A stretch of 64,000 nt of DNA from the NCBI RefSeq assembly GCF_014385165.1, contig NZ_JACRTF010000001.1:2852001-2916000 (forward strand). Direction: 5' to 3'. Shown one piece after another: positions 1-8,979 of this stretch. Position 1 is the stretch's first letter. Each line of letters begins with the position of its first letter. The notes under the pieces were generated by a model that saw only the letters and a program-made list of their open reading frames with translations, was not told where the DNA came from and did not search any database. Source of the DNA: Jilunia laotingensis. GTDB taxonomy: Bacteria > Bacteroidota > Bacteroidia > Bacteroidales > Bacteroidaceae. A program made the translations under genes and the position numbers.

Positions 1-394
1 ATACATCGAGAATGCCGATCCGATGAAGCAGAAACAACTGGCCAAGGGTATCGACCAATTGATGGACGAAGGTGTGGCGCAGTTGTTTGTCAATCAGTTC
101 AATGGACGTAAGATCATAGGTACGGTAGGTCAGTTACAGTTCGAAGTAATCCAGTACCGTCTGCTCAATGAATACAATGCTTCCTGTCGTTGGGAACCGT
201 TAAGCCTTTACAAGGCTTGTTGGATAGAGAGTGAAGACCCGGAAGAACTGGAAGCTTTCAAGAAACGCAAGTATCAGTACATGGCGAAGGATCGTGAGGG
301 TAGGGATGTCTTTCTGGCTGATTCGAACTACGTACTACAGATGGCACAGATGGATTTTAAGAAGATAAAATTCCACTTTACGAGTGAGTTCTAA
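1..394 (+). CDS. prfC: Peptide chain release factor 3, C-terminal end (partial)
   Basis: The open frame enters from the left edge (first full codon at base 2, reading YIENADPMKQ) and runs to TAA at 394. The visible 131 residues match the C-terminal domain of RF3, the GTPase that releases RF1/RF2 from the ribosome after termination. Typical RF3 stretches are GTVGQLQFEVIQYRL and the ending KKIKFHFTSEF. The GTPase domain lies outside the window. A strong hairpin follows 27 bases after the stop. Assignment is from remembered family sequence; confidence is high because this end is well conserved. Confidence 0.93.
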   Translation, partial: YIENADPMKQKQLAKGIDQLMDEGVAQLFVNQFNGRKIIGTVGQLQFEVIQYRLLNEYNASCRWEPLSLYKACWIESEDPEELEAFKKRKYQYMAKDREGRDVFLADSNYVLQMAQMDFKKIKFHFTSEF

Positions 395-415
395 ATAAAG
401 TGAGGCTATTTCATT

Positions 416-462
416 AAAAAAGAGAGGACGCGATGTCACTGACATCGCGTCCTCTCTTTTTT
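416..462. terminator. Bidirectional intrinsic terminator between prfC and the B12 operon
   Basis: A perfect 18-bp inverted repeat (421-438 with 440-457, GC-rich core GGACGCGATGTCA) is flanked by an A-run on the left and a T-run on the right. It can therefore end transcription of prfC (plus) and of the operon arriving on minus. A second hairpin, 469-480 with 486-497 (TATCGGTTGCGG and its complement), lies just after the minus-strand stop codon. Confidence 0.88.
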
Positions 463-500
463 AATAGTTATCGGTTGCGGTATCCCCGCAACCGATATTT

Positions 501-3500
501 TTATTCACGAATCACCTTTACAGATGCATCCTGATATTTCAATAGGTAAGTTCCCGCCGGTAACTGTGTTGTACCGATAGTATTGTCACCTGCTTTCAAT
601 TCAATCTGCATGATGAGCTGTCCGTTCATGTTGTAAAGTTCAGCCATTGCCGTTTCAGGTACGTTGACTACAAGTTGGTCTTTAAACGGATTGTTCAGTA
701 TGCGAATGATACTGTTTGCATCAGCTTGTGTACTGTCAATACCATCAGGCTTATTCGACTTAACAGTGACAGCGAAAGTCGATTCTGCATATTTTTCTCC
801 AAATCCTTCTTTTGCAACCGAGTAACGTACGGTTAAGTTGGCTACACCTGTCCGATCTTTGGCCGGTATCAGGACAAGGGAGTCGGTTACGGTGTCGATA
901 CTGTCACGTATTAATTCCGGATTGTCATTTGCTGTTACAGACTTATTGATTGTTACGTAATAAGTACTTCCTGTGTAATTGAATACATTCTTTAAATCAA
1001 GTCTGAGCGTATCCGTGCCTTCAATGATTGTCGTATCTTTGAGTGCTTCGGCAAGTGTCGGTTTTACGATTTCGGCTTTGATTGTCAGATCTACATCTGT
1101 GCGTGTAGAAACACCTGCTTTGTCGATAGCCTCTACTTGGAAAGTAATTACCGAGTCTTTATCTACTGTACCTCTGAAAAGTTCTTGAATTCGGATATCG
1201 CCTTCTTCCAGGTTGTCCAGTTGTGTGATCCAAGGATGTTTTTCCAATCCGCGCAGATAGATATTAAAGTCACCTTCACGATCGGTAAAGTTCGTTTTCC
1301 AGATGGAGTGTGCCGAGGCACTTGTTGCCATTTCGTAGCAATAGTTATTGGGACTCATCGTAAAGCGACTGGCTGGTTTCGGTGCTTCGTTGTCACCAAG
1401 TTCCGGCTGTAAAGTCAGGTTGGCAGGTGTTTTGCCAAGGTTGAAGATATCTTCTACTTTACTCATGGATTTACCGTAATAAGCACTTCCCTGATATGTA
1501 GAAGCATCTTCGTTTGCATAAGTGACGTAGAAATAATTGTTGATGCTGTCATATACAGCTTCTGTCGGATATACATTGCTTCCTGTCATATAAATACCGT
1601 CGAGGATTTCACTCTTTTCCGTATCATAGATAGAGAAACCGTTGTAATTGGCCAACAGGATAGAATCGCCAATTGCTTGTTTCATAGCTACCGGAACACC
1701 TTCGAAGAATGCTTGAATACCGTCTGTTTCGACCACTTTGGAAGTATTGTTCGTCGTGTTGAACTCTAGGATGGAAGCTGGTGCTTCGGTGGCGGGATCG
1801 TAAGGACGAATACCATAAACCTTGTCATCTTTGGCAACGAGTGTAGTTACATCCAGACCTTTTTGATTCAATGACACTTCGCGGGATAAAGTGAAGTTTT
1901 TCAGATCGATTGAACTCATGGAACTCTTGTCTTCCGTGGCTGCAATGATATATAGTTTATCGTTGGTTACGGTCATGTCTTTCATAGGTTTACCTAATGT
2001 GAAAGTTTTTATCGGTTCCAGATCCGTCTTGTAATAGAGGTCGATGCTATATGTTCCGGCTGGCGTATGTGAAGCGACAACCAGTAAGTTGCGTACGGCT
2101 ATCATCTTGTCTGCAACAGCCTTGTTGGCTAACTGAACTTTATGAGTGCATTTGACTTCCGGTGTGTTGTAACGGAAAATGCTATCCCCGGCAGCGATAA
2201 ATGAGAAGCCGCCATCAGCAACCAGTGCTTGAATGGTGTCTACGTTCAGCTGATCGATCACGGTTTTCACTTTTTCACTACGGTCTGTTATATCAAAGGA
2301 TTTTACAATATTCTTGTCGGAATAGAGTAATAAAGCTTTGGTTGCTTTTGAATCGGGACCATAGATGACGGCAAGTTTCATCTCTTTCTTTTCTCCGTAA
2401 TGAGTAAGACTGAATGTGAGAGTATCAGCAACATATTGACCTTGTTCATATGTGTAGTTAAGCTTGTTCAAGTCAATAGTGTGTTCACGTTTGCTGGTAG
2501 CAGCCACACTGTCCAGATAGATCGTAGAGTTATTTCCAGCGGTAAACAGTTTATTGCTTGCTATTGTACCTTCGGGTTCGTAATAAGGAAGACGCAACGG
2601 ATCGGATATTAATGTCAGTTCCGGCACTTCGTTTACAATAACCAATATAGAGTCAGAGAGTTCGGGATTTGTTGTTGAATAAACATGCAACATGGTTCGT
2701 CCGGCTTTTTGCCCGTGGAAAGAACCGTTGTTGATGGTTCCGATTTCCGGGTTGGAAGTCGTCCAACGGAATGTCTCATAGATATAGCGGTTACGAGTAC
2801 GTCCGTTCATACTTTCGCTGCGGCTGTCTTCACACTGCGTTTCGATGAAGATGGTTTCGCCTTTGATCATTTTTATACTATCGTTGGACACAGTGCTGGC
2901 ATTTCCTTCAATGTCGATAACGACCTTTTTCAGATCGACTATTTCTATCTGGATTGAGTCTTTTTGTATGTCATCTTTCTGGCTGAAATAGATCCATGTT
3001 TTTCCCAATTTGGCATTGGCTTTGAACAACCCTGTATTGTCGATCGTCCCTACAGAATCGGTAGATAGCCACCATTTAGCTTCTCCTTCATCTACAGGAC
3101 GTCCGTTTTTGAACAAGAAACCTTCATATTGGCACTCTTGTCCACGAACTACTTGCAATTGAGTGATACCGATATAATTAAGATAATAATCTTTCGGAAC
3201 ATAGTCAGGATCGGGGGTGGTGATGCCTACTCCTAACACTTCAGTAGACCATTCGCCTAACCACCCGGCATTGGCACTACCGGCACAATATACTTTGACG
3301 AAATCCACATGATCCAGTTCTACGTGGTTTCCATCTTTATCTACAGCCCAACTGATATCGAAACCGTCAGTGGCATTACCGTTCTCGTCATTGAAATAAG
3401 GATTATGGGCAATGCTCAGATCGGTACGGTCGTATCCGCGGTTATCCGTATATCCGAATGCCGGGGCACGGTAGAATTCGATATAACTCGGGGTACTCAT

Positions 3501-4775
3501 GTCGAGTGAACTACGAATGATATTCCCGGTAAAAGTCAGTGAATCACGGTCACATCCGAAATCAAATGGGTCCGGATAGTAGGATTGTTGGTGGAATTGG
3601 TTAGTCAGCACTGCTCCTGCCTCTTTGATTTCTCCGTTTTTCCCTTTAATACTCCAAGGCACCGTATAGCGCGTGTCGTAGTTAGGATTGTAATAGGTCA
3701 TTTCCACATTCTTTTTCGTAGTGCTGAGCCAATAATCCGATCCGGCCAGTTCGTACCAAGGTTCATCAGGGTCAGGCACTCCATTACCGTTAAGGTCTAC
3801 ACATACCTGTACGGCACCCGGTTCGGTCCATACACCGTAAAGGTTTGCAACAAATGAATTTCCTTTGATAGTGAAATCTACACCATAAGGGTTACGGGGA
3901 TCATTTTTGATAGGTTGGTCAAATCCGTAGATGACGTATCCCCCGAATGCTCCCAAACTTACCATTCCACCTTTGGTTCCCAATGTGCCTTCTGCCGAAT
4001 TGCTTTTGGAAAGTTGATTGGTGAACTGTCCCGGAGCAGGTAAGAAATCGATTACTTTCGAAGCATAAGCATTCTTATGAATGTTGATTTTAACTTTAGC
4101 TGATGAAGATTCACTGCCATCGGCTAATGTTACCATATACTTGAGTTCGTCGAAACTGTAATTTTCCAAGCCTTCATTGGGTACATATTGAATGGTATCC
4201 TGGGCTGCATCACCTGCGCTTATAATGGTAGCCTTACCATTTTTCGGTTGTTCGATGATGGTCAGGGTCGCAGTCTTTTTATCTGAATTGTTCATGAAAT
4301 TATCATTATTGATAACTGCAGCCTTCAACGTTTCGCCCAGGTCAATCGTATAATTATCATCATTGGCCATCATTTTGATGATGTCTATTTTAAGTGTATT
4401 TTCAACCTTTACACCTTTATAGTCCAGTGTTACTTTTACGTCAGCGTTTCCGGTTTTGTTTCCATAACGCATCAGGTAAAGTTGTTGTACCTTTCCGAAG
4501 GTATAGTATTCATAACTGTAGAGACCTACAACTTCTTCGTTAGCATATTCGAACGTGGCTACAACTCCGGCTTCGTCCAAATTTGTAGTGTTGTCCATTC
4601 CGTCCGGATAGGTGAATAGGTCTGTCATCGGAATGTTGATTGTTACATTTGATGATACAGCCACTTCTTTGAAGGAGTACTCCTTCGGAACAAACTGATC
4701 GCTGGCGTAAGCACCCGCTACATACAGCCATGATGCCATCATCAGAGCTGTCAGTCTTTGAGTAATTTTTCTCAT
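501..4775 (-). CDS. Very large secreted multidomain surface protein of the cobalamin operon
   Basis: 1424 residues, last gene of the riboswitch-controlled operon, 19 bases after the preceding stop. A signal peptide (about residues 1-24, ending GAYA) has no lipobox Cys. Residues about 242-515 (LPAPGQF, SLGAFGGYVIYGFD, DLNGNGVPDPDEPWYELAGSDY) closely match a domain in the lipoprotein encoded at 6547-7785. Then come Ig-like (bacterial Ig2-type) segments about 540-720, a repeat region resembling propeller blades about 725-1130, cadherin-like segments, and a C-terminal module (about 1355-1424, ending in a GTYLLKY type motif) like the TIGR04183 sorting domain. The DLNGNGVPDPDE stretch resembles an acidic calcium-binding loop. 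Function is unknown; its place behind btuB and a BtuG-like gene suggests a role in capturing corrinoids or corrinoid-bearing material at the surface. Confidence 0.8.
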   Translation of the reverse strand: MRKITQRLTALMMASWLYVAGAYASDQFVPKEYSFKEVAVSSNVTINIPMTDLFTYPDGMDNTTNLDEAGVVATFEYANEEVVGLYSYEYYTFGKVQQLYLMRYGNKTGNADVKVTLDYKGVKVENTLKIDIIKMMANDDNYTIDLGETLKAAVINNDNFMNNSDKKTATLTIIEQPKNGKATIISAGDAAQDTIQYVPNEGLENYSFDELKYMVTLADGSESSSAKVKINIHKNAYASKVIDFLPAPGQFTNQLSKSNSAEGTLGTKGGMVSLGAFGGYVIYGFDQPIKNDPRNPYGVDFTIKGNSFVANLYGVWTEPGAVQVCVDLNGNGVPDPDEPWYELAGSDYWLSTTKKNVEMTYYNPNYDTRYTVPWSIKGKNGEIKEAGAVLTNQFHQQSYYPDPFDFGCDRDSLTFTGNIIRSSLDMSTPSYIEFYRAPAFGYTDNRGYDRTDLSIAHNPYFNDENGNATDGFDISWAVDKDGNHVELDHVDFVKVYCAGSANAGWLGEWSTEVLGVGITTPDPDYVPKDYYLNYIGITQLQVVRGQECQYEGFLFKNGRPVDEGEAKWWLSTDSVGTIDNTGLFKANAKLGKTWIYFSQKDDIQKDSIQIEIVDLKKVVIDIEGNASTVSNDSIKMIKGETIFIETQCEDSRSESMNGRTRNRYIYETFRWTTSNPEIGTINNGSFHGQKAGRTMLHVYSTTNPELSDSILVIVNEVPELTLISDPLRLPYYEPEGTIASNKLFTAGNNSTIYLDSVAATSKREHTIDLNKLNYTYEQGQYVADTLTFSLTHYGEKKEMKLAVIYGPDSKATKALLLYSDKNIVKSFDITDRSEKVKTVIDQLNVDTIQALVADGGFSFIAAGDSIFRYNTPEVKCTHKVQLANKAVADKMIAVRNLLVVASHTPAGTYSIDLYYKTDLEPIKTFTLGKPMKDMTVTNDKLYIIAATEDKSSMSSIDLKNFTLSREVSLNQKGLDVTTLVAKDDKVYGIRPYDPATEAPASILEFNTTNNTSKVVETDGIQAFFEGVPVAMKQAIGDSILLANYNGFSIYDTEKSEILDGIYMTGSNVYPTEAVYDSINNYFYVTYANEDASTYQGSAYYGKSMSKVEDIFNLGKTPANLTLQPELGDNEAPKPASRFTMSPNNYCYEMATSASAHSIWKTNFTDREGDFNIYLRGLEKHPWITQLDNLEEGDIRIQELFRGTVDKDSVITFQVEAIDKAGVSTRTDVDLTIKAEIVKPTLAEALKDTTIIEGTDTLRLDLKNVFNYTGSTYYVTINKSVTANDNPELIRDSIDTVTDSLVLIPAKDRTGVANLTVRYSVAKEGFGEKYAESTFAVTVKSNKPDGIDSTQADANSIIRILNNPFKDQLVVNVPETAMAELYNMNGQLIMQIELKAGDNTIGTTQLPAGTYLLKYQDASVKVIRE

Positions 4776-4794
4776 TGTGTTAAAATATTAATGA

Positions 4795-6540
4795 TTAATA
4801 AATCAGTTTATATGTTTGGTTATTTATTATTGCAACATACAAGTGTCCTTTAGACAATCCGGTAATAACCTCGTCGGATGTTATCTCAGCGGCATAGACC
4901 TGTACTCCTTGTGTATTGTAGATGGTCAAGTATGCATTGTGAGTTAATCCTTTAATCTGAACTCCTCCATTGCCGGTGATGAATTCGATCTGTTCCGTTT
5001 CATTAGCTTGTACCCCCGTTGTTTGGGAGTGAACCTGCAAGATGCGGTCGACGTATTTACCATTTGAATCGAAACGGATGGTAATCTCTGTGTCACCTAT
5101 GGCTTTAGGTATCAGCTTCAGACGATTATTTTTGATCGAAGCGGCAACTACGTTTTCATTACTTATGGATTGTATCGTTTTCACGATAGCTATGTCCTGA
5201 TTGTCTTTGTCGGAAGCCATGTCCGTTAGGTTTATTTCTTCGGTACCATTTTTCAGAGTAATATCGGTGAATTCTTTTACTTCAGGTGCATACTTGTCGG
5301 GGAAGATGAAGAGCGCAGGAAACCAATACCTTTGTATCGGCTCGAACTCCTGAAGTATATTTCCGGCATTATCCATTTGATATACCCAATAGTCCTGACG
5401 GTTGTTGTCAAGATAGAGCGCTCCGTAAATCTTATCGTCCAAAGGATTGATTCGTATACCGGCTCCATAAAAGAAACGTTCATCTTTACTGCTATCATAG
5501 ATTTGAGTGAAAGTATCCGAATCGATGTCGTATTCATACATTTTTGATGTGGTGAACCAACTCCATTTATCTTCGTTGAATGTGAAATAAAGTACATTCC
5601 GGTGAGTGCTTGCACAGAGAGAACCGGCAGTCCAGGCATACCAGGTCTGGTTGAGTCCACCTACAGTGATAGGTACGGCTCTTGTTTCGAATGTGGAAGG
5701 ATCTATTCTCAGCAATTCTTTCCCTTCCCAGCATTCTCCGCTTGCTCCCATTTCTCCGTATGGATAATCTTGATAGTCCATATTGGTATTTCGTCCTACC
5801 CAAATATTTCCGTCTTTGCTTTGTACCATTGTACAGAAACATCCTTCAATCGTTTTTATGATCTTGTCGGTTTCCGGATCGATGACAAGTACGCCTTTAT
5901 CTTGCTGGATGGCAAATACATAGTCGGATGTGCGCAACATCATACCAATCTGGTTTTGATAAAGCGGTCCAATACCGTCCGAATTGACTTCATCTCCGGT
6001 GATCAGCGGGTTTTCTGTTCCTTCTATTTGTTTGACGATATCATAGGTCTCTAGGTTAAGTATATAAATACCATTTGAAGATCCGACATATCCTTTCTTT
6101 TCATTCACTCCTACGAACCCGCGGCCATCGGCAATAGATTTTCCCTCTTTATTGGTCATGATGACAGGAATTCTTTTTTTGATCTCCATTGTGCGTGCAT
6201 CGGCAACGACGATTCTACCTCCTTCCCGTCCTCTCTCTCCTCCATCTTGATCTTGCTTGGAGATAATGTAAATGTTGTCGCCATAGATGGCTCCGAATTG
6301 TGCCGTGCATCCTAAGGACTGTCCGGCATTTGCTTCATTGTTTTGAATGATGTAGTATTCAAAAGGATCGACATCATTCTCCGGTCGTAAAAAATTGATG
6401 GTACTGTTGTTGTGTCCGAACCAATCTTCATTTAACATAAAGACTCCGTCCGTATAGGTCGTTTGAGCCTGCATTCCGGCAGAAACCGTCAATAAGGCTA
6501 CTGTTTGGCAAAAGCGTAATATTCTTCCATTCATAAGCAT
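4795..6540 (-). CDS. Secreted beta-propeller (YncE/DUF5074-like) protein of the cobalamin operon
   Basis: 581 residues, with a signal peptide ending AGMQAQ and no lipobox. Blade-like repeats such as KGYVGSSNGIYILNLETYDIVKQIEG and GVLVIDPETDKIIKTIEG fill residues about 30-400 and resemble YncE-type propellers and the BtuG-like protein two genes upstream. It is followed by an Ig-like segment and a short C-terminal sorting-like module (YLTIYNTQGVQVY). The ATG is only 6 bases after the upstream stop, so translation is probably coupled. BtuG proteins bind cobalamin with a propeller; whether this paralogue binds a corrinoid is inference. It lacks the lipid anchor that BtuG has. Confidence 0.8.
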   Translation of the reverse strand: MLMNGRILRFCQTVALLTVSAGMQAQTTYTDGVFMLNEDWFGHNNSTINFLRPENDVDPFEYYIIQNNEANAGQSLGCTAQFGAIYGDNIYIISKQDQDGGERGREGGRIVVADARTMEIKKRIPVIMTNKEGKSIADGRGFVGVNEKKGYVGSSNGIYILNLETYDIVKQIEGTENPLITGDEVNSDGIGPLYQNQIGMMLRTSDYVFAIQQDKGVLVIDPETDKIIKTIEGCFCTMVQSKDGNIWVGRNTNMDYQDYPYGEMGASGECWEGKELLRIDPSTFETRAVPITVGGLNQTWYAWTAGSLCASTHRNVLYFTFNEDKWSWFTTSKMYEYDIDSDTFTQIYDSSKDERFFYGAGIRINPLDDKIYGALYLDNNRQDYWVYQMDNAGNILQEFEPIQRYWFPALFIFPDKYAPEVKEFTDITLKNGTEEINLTDMASDKDNQDIAIVKTIQSISNENVVAASIKNNRLKLIPKAIGDTEITIRFDSNGKYVDRILQVHSQTTGVQANETEQIEFITGNGGVQIKGLTHNAYLTIYNTQGVQVYAAEITSDEVITGLSKGHLYVAIINNQTYKLIY

Positions 6541-6546
6541 TTATTT

Positions 6547-7785
6547 TTATGGATTAGGTGTAAAGTTTGTTATATCTTTTACATGCAGATCTTCTGCACG
6601 GCTGATCTCGGTAGAGGTCTCCCCAAGCCAGCCGCATTGCTGGTTGACTCCGGTATATACTCGTATGAAGTCTACTCCCGGCAGATAAACAGGATTTCCT
6701 TCACGGTCTACTGCCCAGTCGATATCGAAACTGATTTTATCTTCTTTATCGTTCGGATGATTGTCTACATATCCCCAGTCGTAAGCATATAATACATAGA
6801 AGGAACCTTTTCCACCGCTTTCGTCAACCGCATTGTTGTTAAGTTTCGTTCCGGTGAAGGTCAGATTGTCTTCTTGTATCCACTTTGGATAATAATCTTG
6901 AAAATGATAGGCGTTTTTTGATATATATCCTATTTCACCAGAATTTGTTTCCCATTGGATATAAGTATTATCCGTGATTGGTGTACCCTCTTCGGGCGTT
7001 GGGATTTTATCCGGTGATGGTTTATGATAAGTAATCTGATAATTATGTCTGGTTTCGGGCTTATAATATTCGCTTCCGGCCAGTTCATACCATTCATCAT
7101 CGGGTAGCCCGTTTTGGTTAAGGTCTATGGATACCATTACGATACCCGGTTCACAGCTACCACCTGATTCGGGCGCATCCGGGTTGGGGTTTGCCTCTGC
7201 ATAAAAAGCATTGGCGAGTATTTTGAAATCTTTCTTTCCGGGAACATTTGCTACCGTATGATCGAATCCGAAAGTGATGTATCCTCCGTAACCTCCGAGC
7301 GAAACCAGTATGTCATTGGTTCCCTTTATGCTGTTTTCTGCTTTTTCTCGCATGTCTTCAGCACTGTTTCCTGTTTCGTAAGGGGGGATGGTGTTGATAA
7401 ATTGTCCTGGTGCCGGACAGTATTCATATACTTTGGTAATATAGCGGCTATAAGCTATATTTTCTTCTTCAACCGTGATGTGTACGTTGTGTTCAACGGG
7501 GTTTTGCTCGTTGATGATGTTAAGCCGCAGATAATATTCGCCCGGTGTGATACCTACGAAAATGAAATCGCGATCGGTCGTCACAAGGGAATCATTGCCA
7601 TTACGATCTTTCATATTCCAAGTGTATCTCTTTCCTGTAAATTCAGGATGAAGGATAAGACTTTTCATACGGTCGATTCTGTATTGACTATCGATTCCGA
7701 GGCTTACCATGGGTATGTCTTTTTGGCATCCCGTCAATAGAAGGGCGGTAATCAGACTGGTAAAAGTTGTTCTTAGTTTCTTCAT
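6547..7785 (-). CDS. Surface lipoprotein with PKD-like and PAPGQF domain, cobalamin operon
   Basis: 412 residues. The lipoprotein signal ends LLLTG-C20, followed by a short PKD-like region (about 25-110, with the stretch GKRYTWNMKDRNGND). Residues about 121-400 carry the same domain as the 1424-residue protein of this operon: CPAPGQF, SLGGYGGYITFGFD, DLNQNGLPDDEWYELAGSEY, then FDIDWAVDREGNP and GWLGETSTEI. It lies 21 bases after the BtuG-like gene and 6 bases before the next. The shared domain suggests a local duplication. Role unknown; a cobalamin-binding or cobalamin-scavenging accessory lipoprotein is the best inference. It could be related to the BtuH-type B12-binding lipoproteins reported in Bacteroides, but I cannot assign that from memory. 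Confidence 0.8.
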   Translation of the reverse strand: MKKLRTTFTSLITALLLTGCQKDIPMVSLGIDSQYRIDRMKSLILHPEFTGKRYTWNMKDRNGNDSLVTTDRDFIFVGITPGEYYLRLNIINEQNPVEHNVHITVEEENIAYSRYITKVYEYCPAPGQFINTIPPYETGNSAEDMREKAENSIKGTNDILVSLGGYGGYITFGFDHTVANVPGKKDFKILANAFYAEANPNPDAPESGGSCEPGIVMVSIDLNQNGLPDDEWYELAGSEYYKPETRHNYQITYHKPSPDKIPTPEEGTPITDNTYIQWETNSGEIGYISKNAYHFQDYYPKWIQEDNLTFTGTKLNNNAVDESGGKGSFYVLYAYDWGYVDNHPNDKEDKISFDIDWAVDREGNPVYLPGVDFIRVYTGVNQQCGWLGETSTEISRAEDLHVKDITNFTPNP

Positions 7786-7806
7786 GATATAGCTCTTCTT
7801 AGTTTC

Positions 7807-8979
7807 TCAATTGTTAAAAAAGACCATGTGGGCGGGGATGTCACCTGTACGGACACTCCATTTCTTTATTCCATAGCGGTCATAGCAATGTAGTATTCCA
7901 CTTGAAACGTAGTTTCTGGCATCTGTAACGTAGATGTCTCCTGTACGTGGATGTACCATGATGCCGTAGGGTATCATGATGGAATTTTCTGATCCGTCGT
8001 TGATGAAATGGTTGGTGACGAGTTTCTCTGTCTTGACATTGAGAATACCGTAAGTGACAGTGTTCTGTTCCGTCTGTTTATTCCATTCCACACTGTAGAA
8101 ATAGAGCGAATCTCCTTGAATGTACATTTCCGAGCAGGGGATATCGAATGTATCTTTTACTACCATTTCTTTTGAGTTCTTGTCTTTCCTGTCGAGTACA
8201 TACAGGCGGGAAGGGATATTTTTGTAATCACCTCTTGAAGTAACCCACAGTTTGCCGTATCTATCTTTCCGAATGCGGTGTAGGTTAATGCCTACTGGAA
8301 TTTGCTGAATTTGTTTCAGGCCGTATGTCTCGATCACGGAAACCGTATTGTCATAGTTTGGTGCCCGGTATCCACCGGAATTGGCTACATAGATGTATTC
8401 TCCGAGAATTTCCAATTCATCCGGTTGATAGCCGACTGTTACCTTCCGGGTGATTTTGAGGGAAGTTGTGTCAACCTCATAAACGGCACCTAATTGCGCA
8501 TTGGGGTCGATAGCGACCGGCCCTACATAAGCCGATACGTAAGCTTTCCCTTTGGCAAAGCGAATGTAGCGGCAATTGGGGATATCTACTTGCCCGATTC
8601 GTTGGCAAGTGCGTGCGTCCATTACTTCTACCTTATGCGAGCAGTTGATGACGGCATAGAGTTTATCACCATAAATTTGTATGTCGTTGCCTACATCACC
8701 CAATTCCTTGATTACTGTCGGGTTGCGTTCGGCATAAATGTTGCGTACATAATATGCGTTCCGGAAGTCCAGGTAATCAATCGATGATTTGTTACTACCC
8801 ATATTGGCTTCGTTGAGCAGATACATACCTGCGGGAGTAGCTTCCCAATCGATGTCGAATGGCAAAGGCACATATTCTGAAGGTACTACTAACTCAATTT
8901 CTCTACATGAGACAACGGTCAATAGAGTAAAGAGAAGAGAGTATGTTATAAATTTATAGGTTTTCATCTCAGATTTCAA
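7807..8979 (-). CDS. btuG: BtuG-like surface beta-propeller lipoprotein (cobalamin capture)
   Basis: 390 residues from the first ATG. A second Met (codon 5, base 8967) would avoid the 11-base overlap with btuB and gives the cleaner signal KTYKFITYSLLFTLLTVVSC with a lipobox Cys. The rest is a seven-bladed YncE-type propeller: repeats include GDKLYAVINCSHKVEVMDA, GKAYVSAYVGPV and LEILGEYIYVANSGGY. In Bacteroides, BtuG proteins are surface lipoproteins that bind B12 with very high affinity, sit on BtuB and are encoded next to it under a riboswitch. The position directly after btuB and the fold agree with that. The symbol is assigned by context and fold, not by a search. Confidence 0.82.
   Translation of the reverse strand: MKSEMKTYKFITYSLLFTLLTVVSCREIELVVPSEYVPLPFDIDWEATPAGMYLLNEANMGSNKSSIDYLDFRNAYYVRNIYAERNPTVIKELGDVGNDIQIYGDKLYAVINCSHKVEVMDARTCQRIGQVDIPNCRYIRFAKGKAYVSAYVGPVAIDPNAQLGAVYEVDTTSLKITRKVTVGYQPDELEILGEYIYVANSGGYRAPNYDNTVSVIETYGLKQIQQIPVGINLHRIRKDRYGKLWVTSRGDYKNIPSRLYVLDRKDKNSKEMVVKDTFDIPCSEMYIQGDSLYFYSVEWNKQTEQNTVTYGILNVKTEKLVTNHFINDGSENSIMIPYGIMVHPRTGDIYVTDARNYVSSGILHCYDRYGIKKWSVRTGDIPAHMVFFNN

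Noticed and set aside
5602..6054. 150-codon plus frame
   Set aside because: It is antisense to the propeller gene of the B12 operon; Cys- and Ser-rich composition is typical of a shadow frame.
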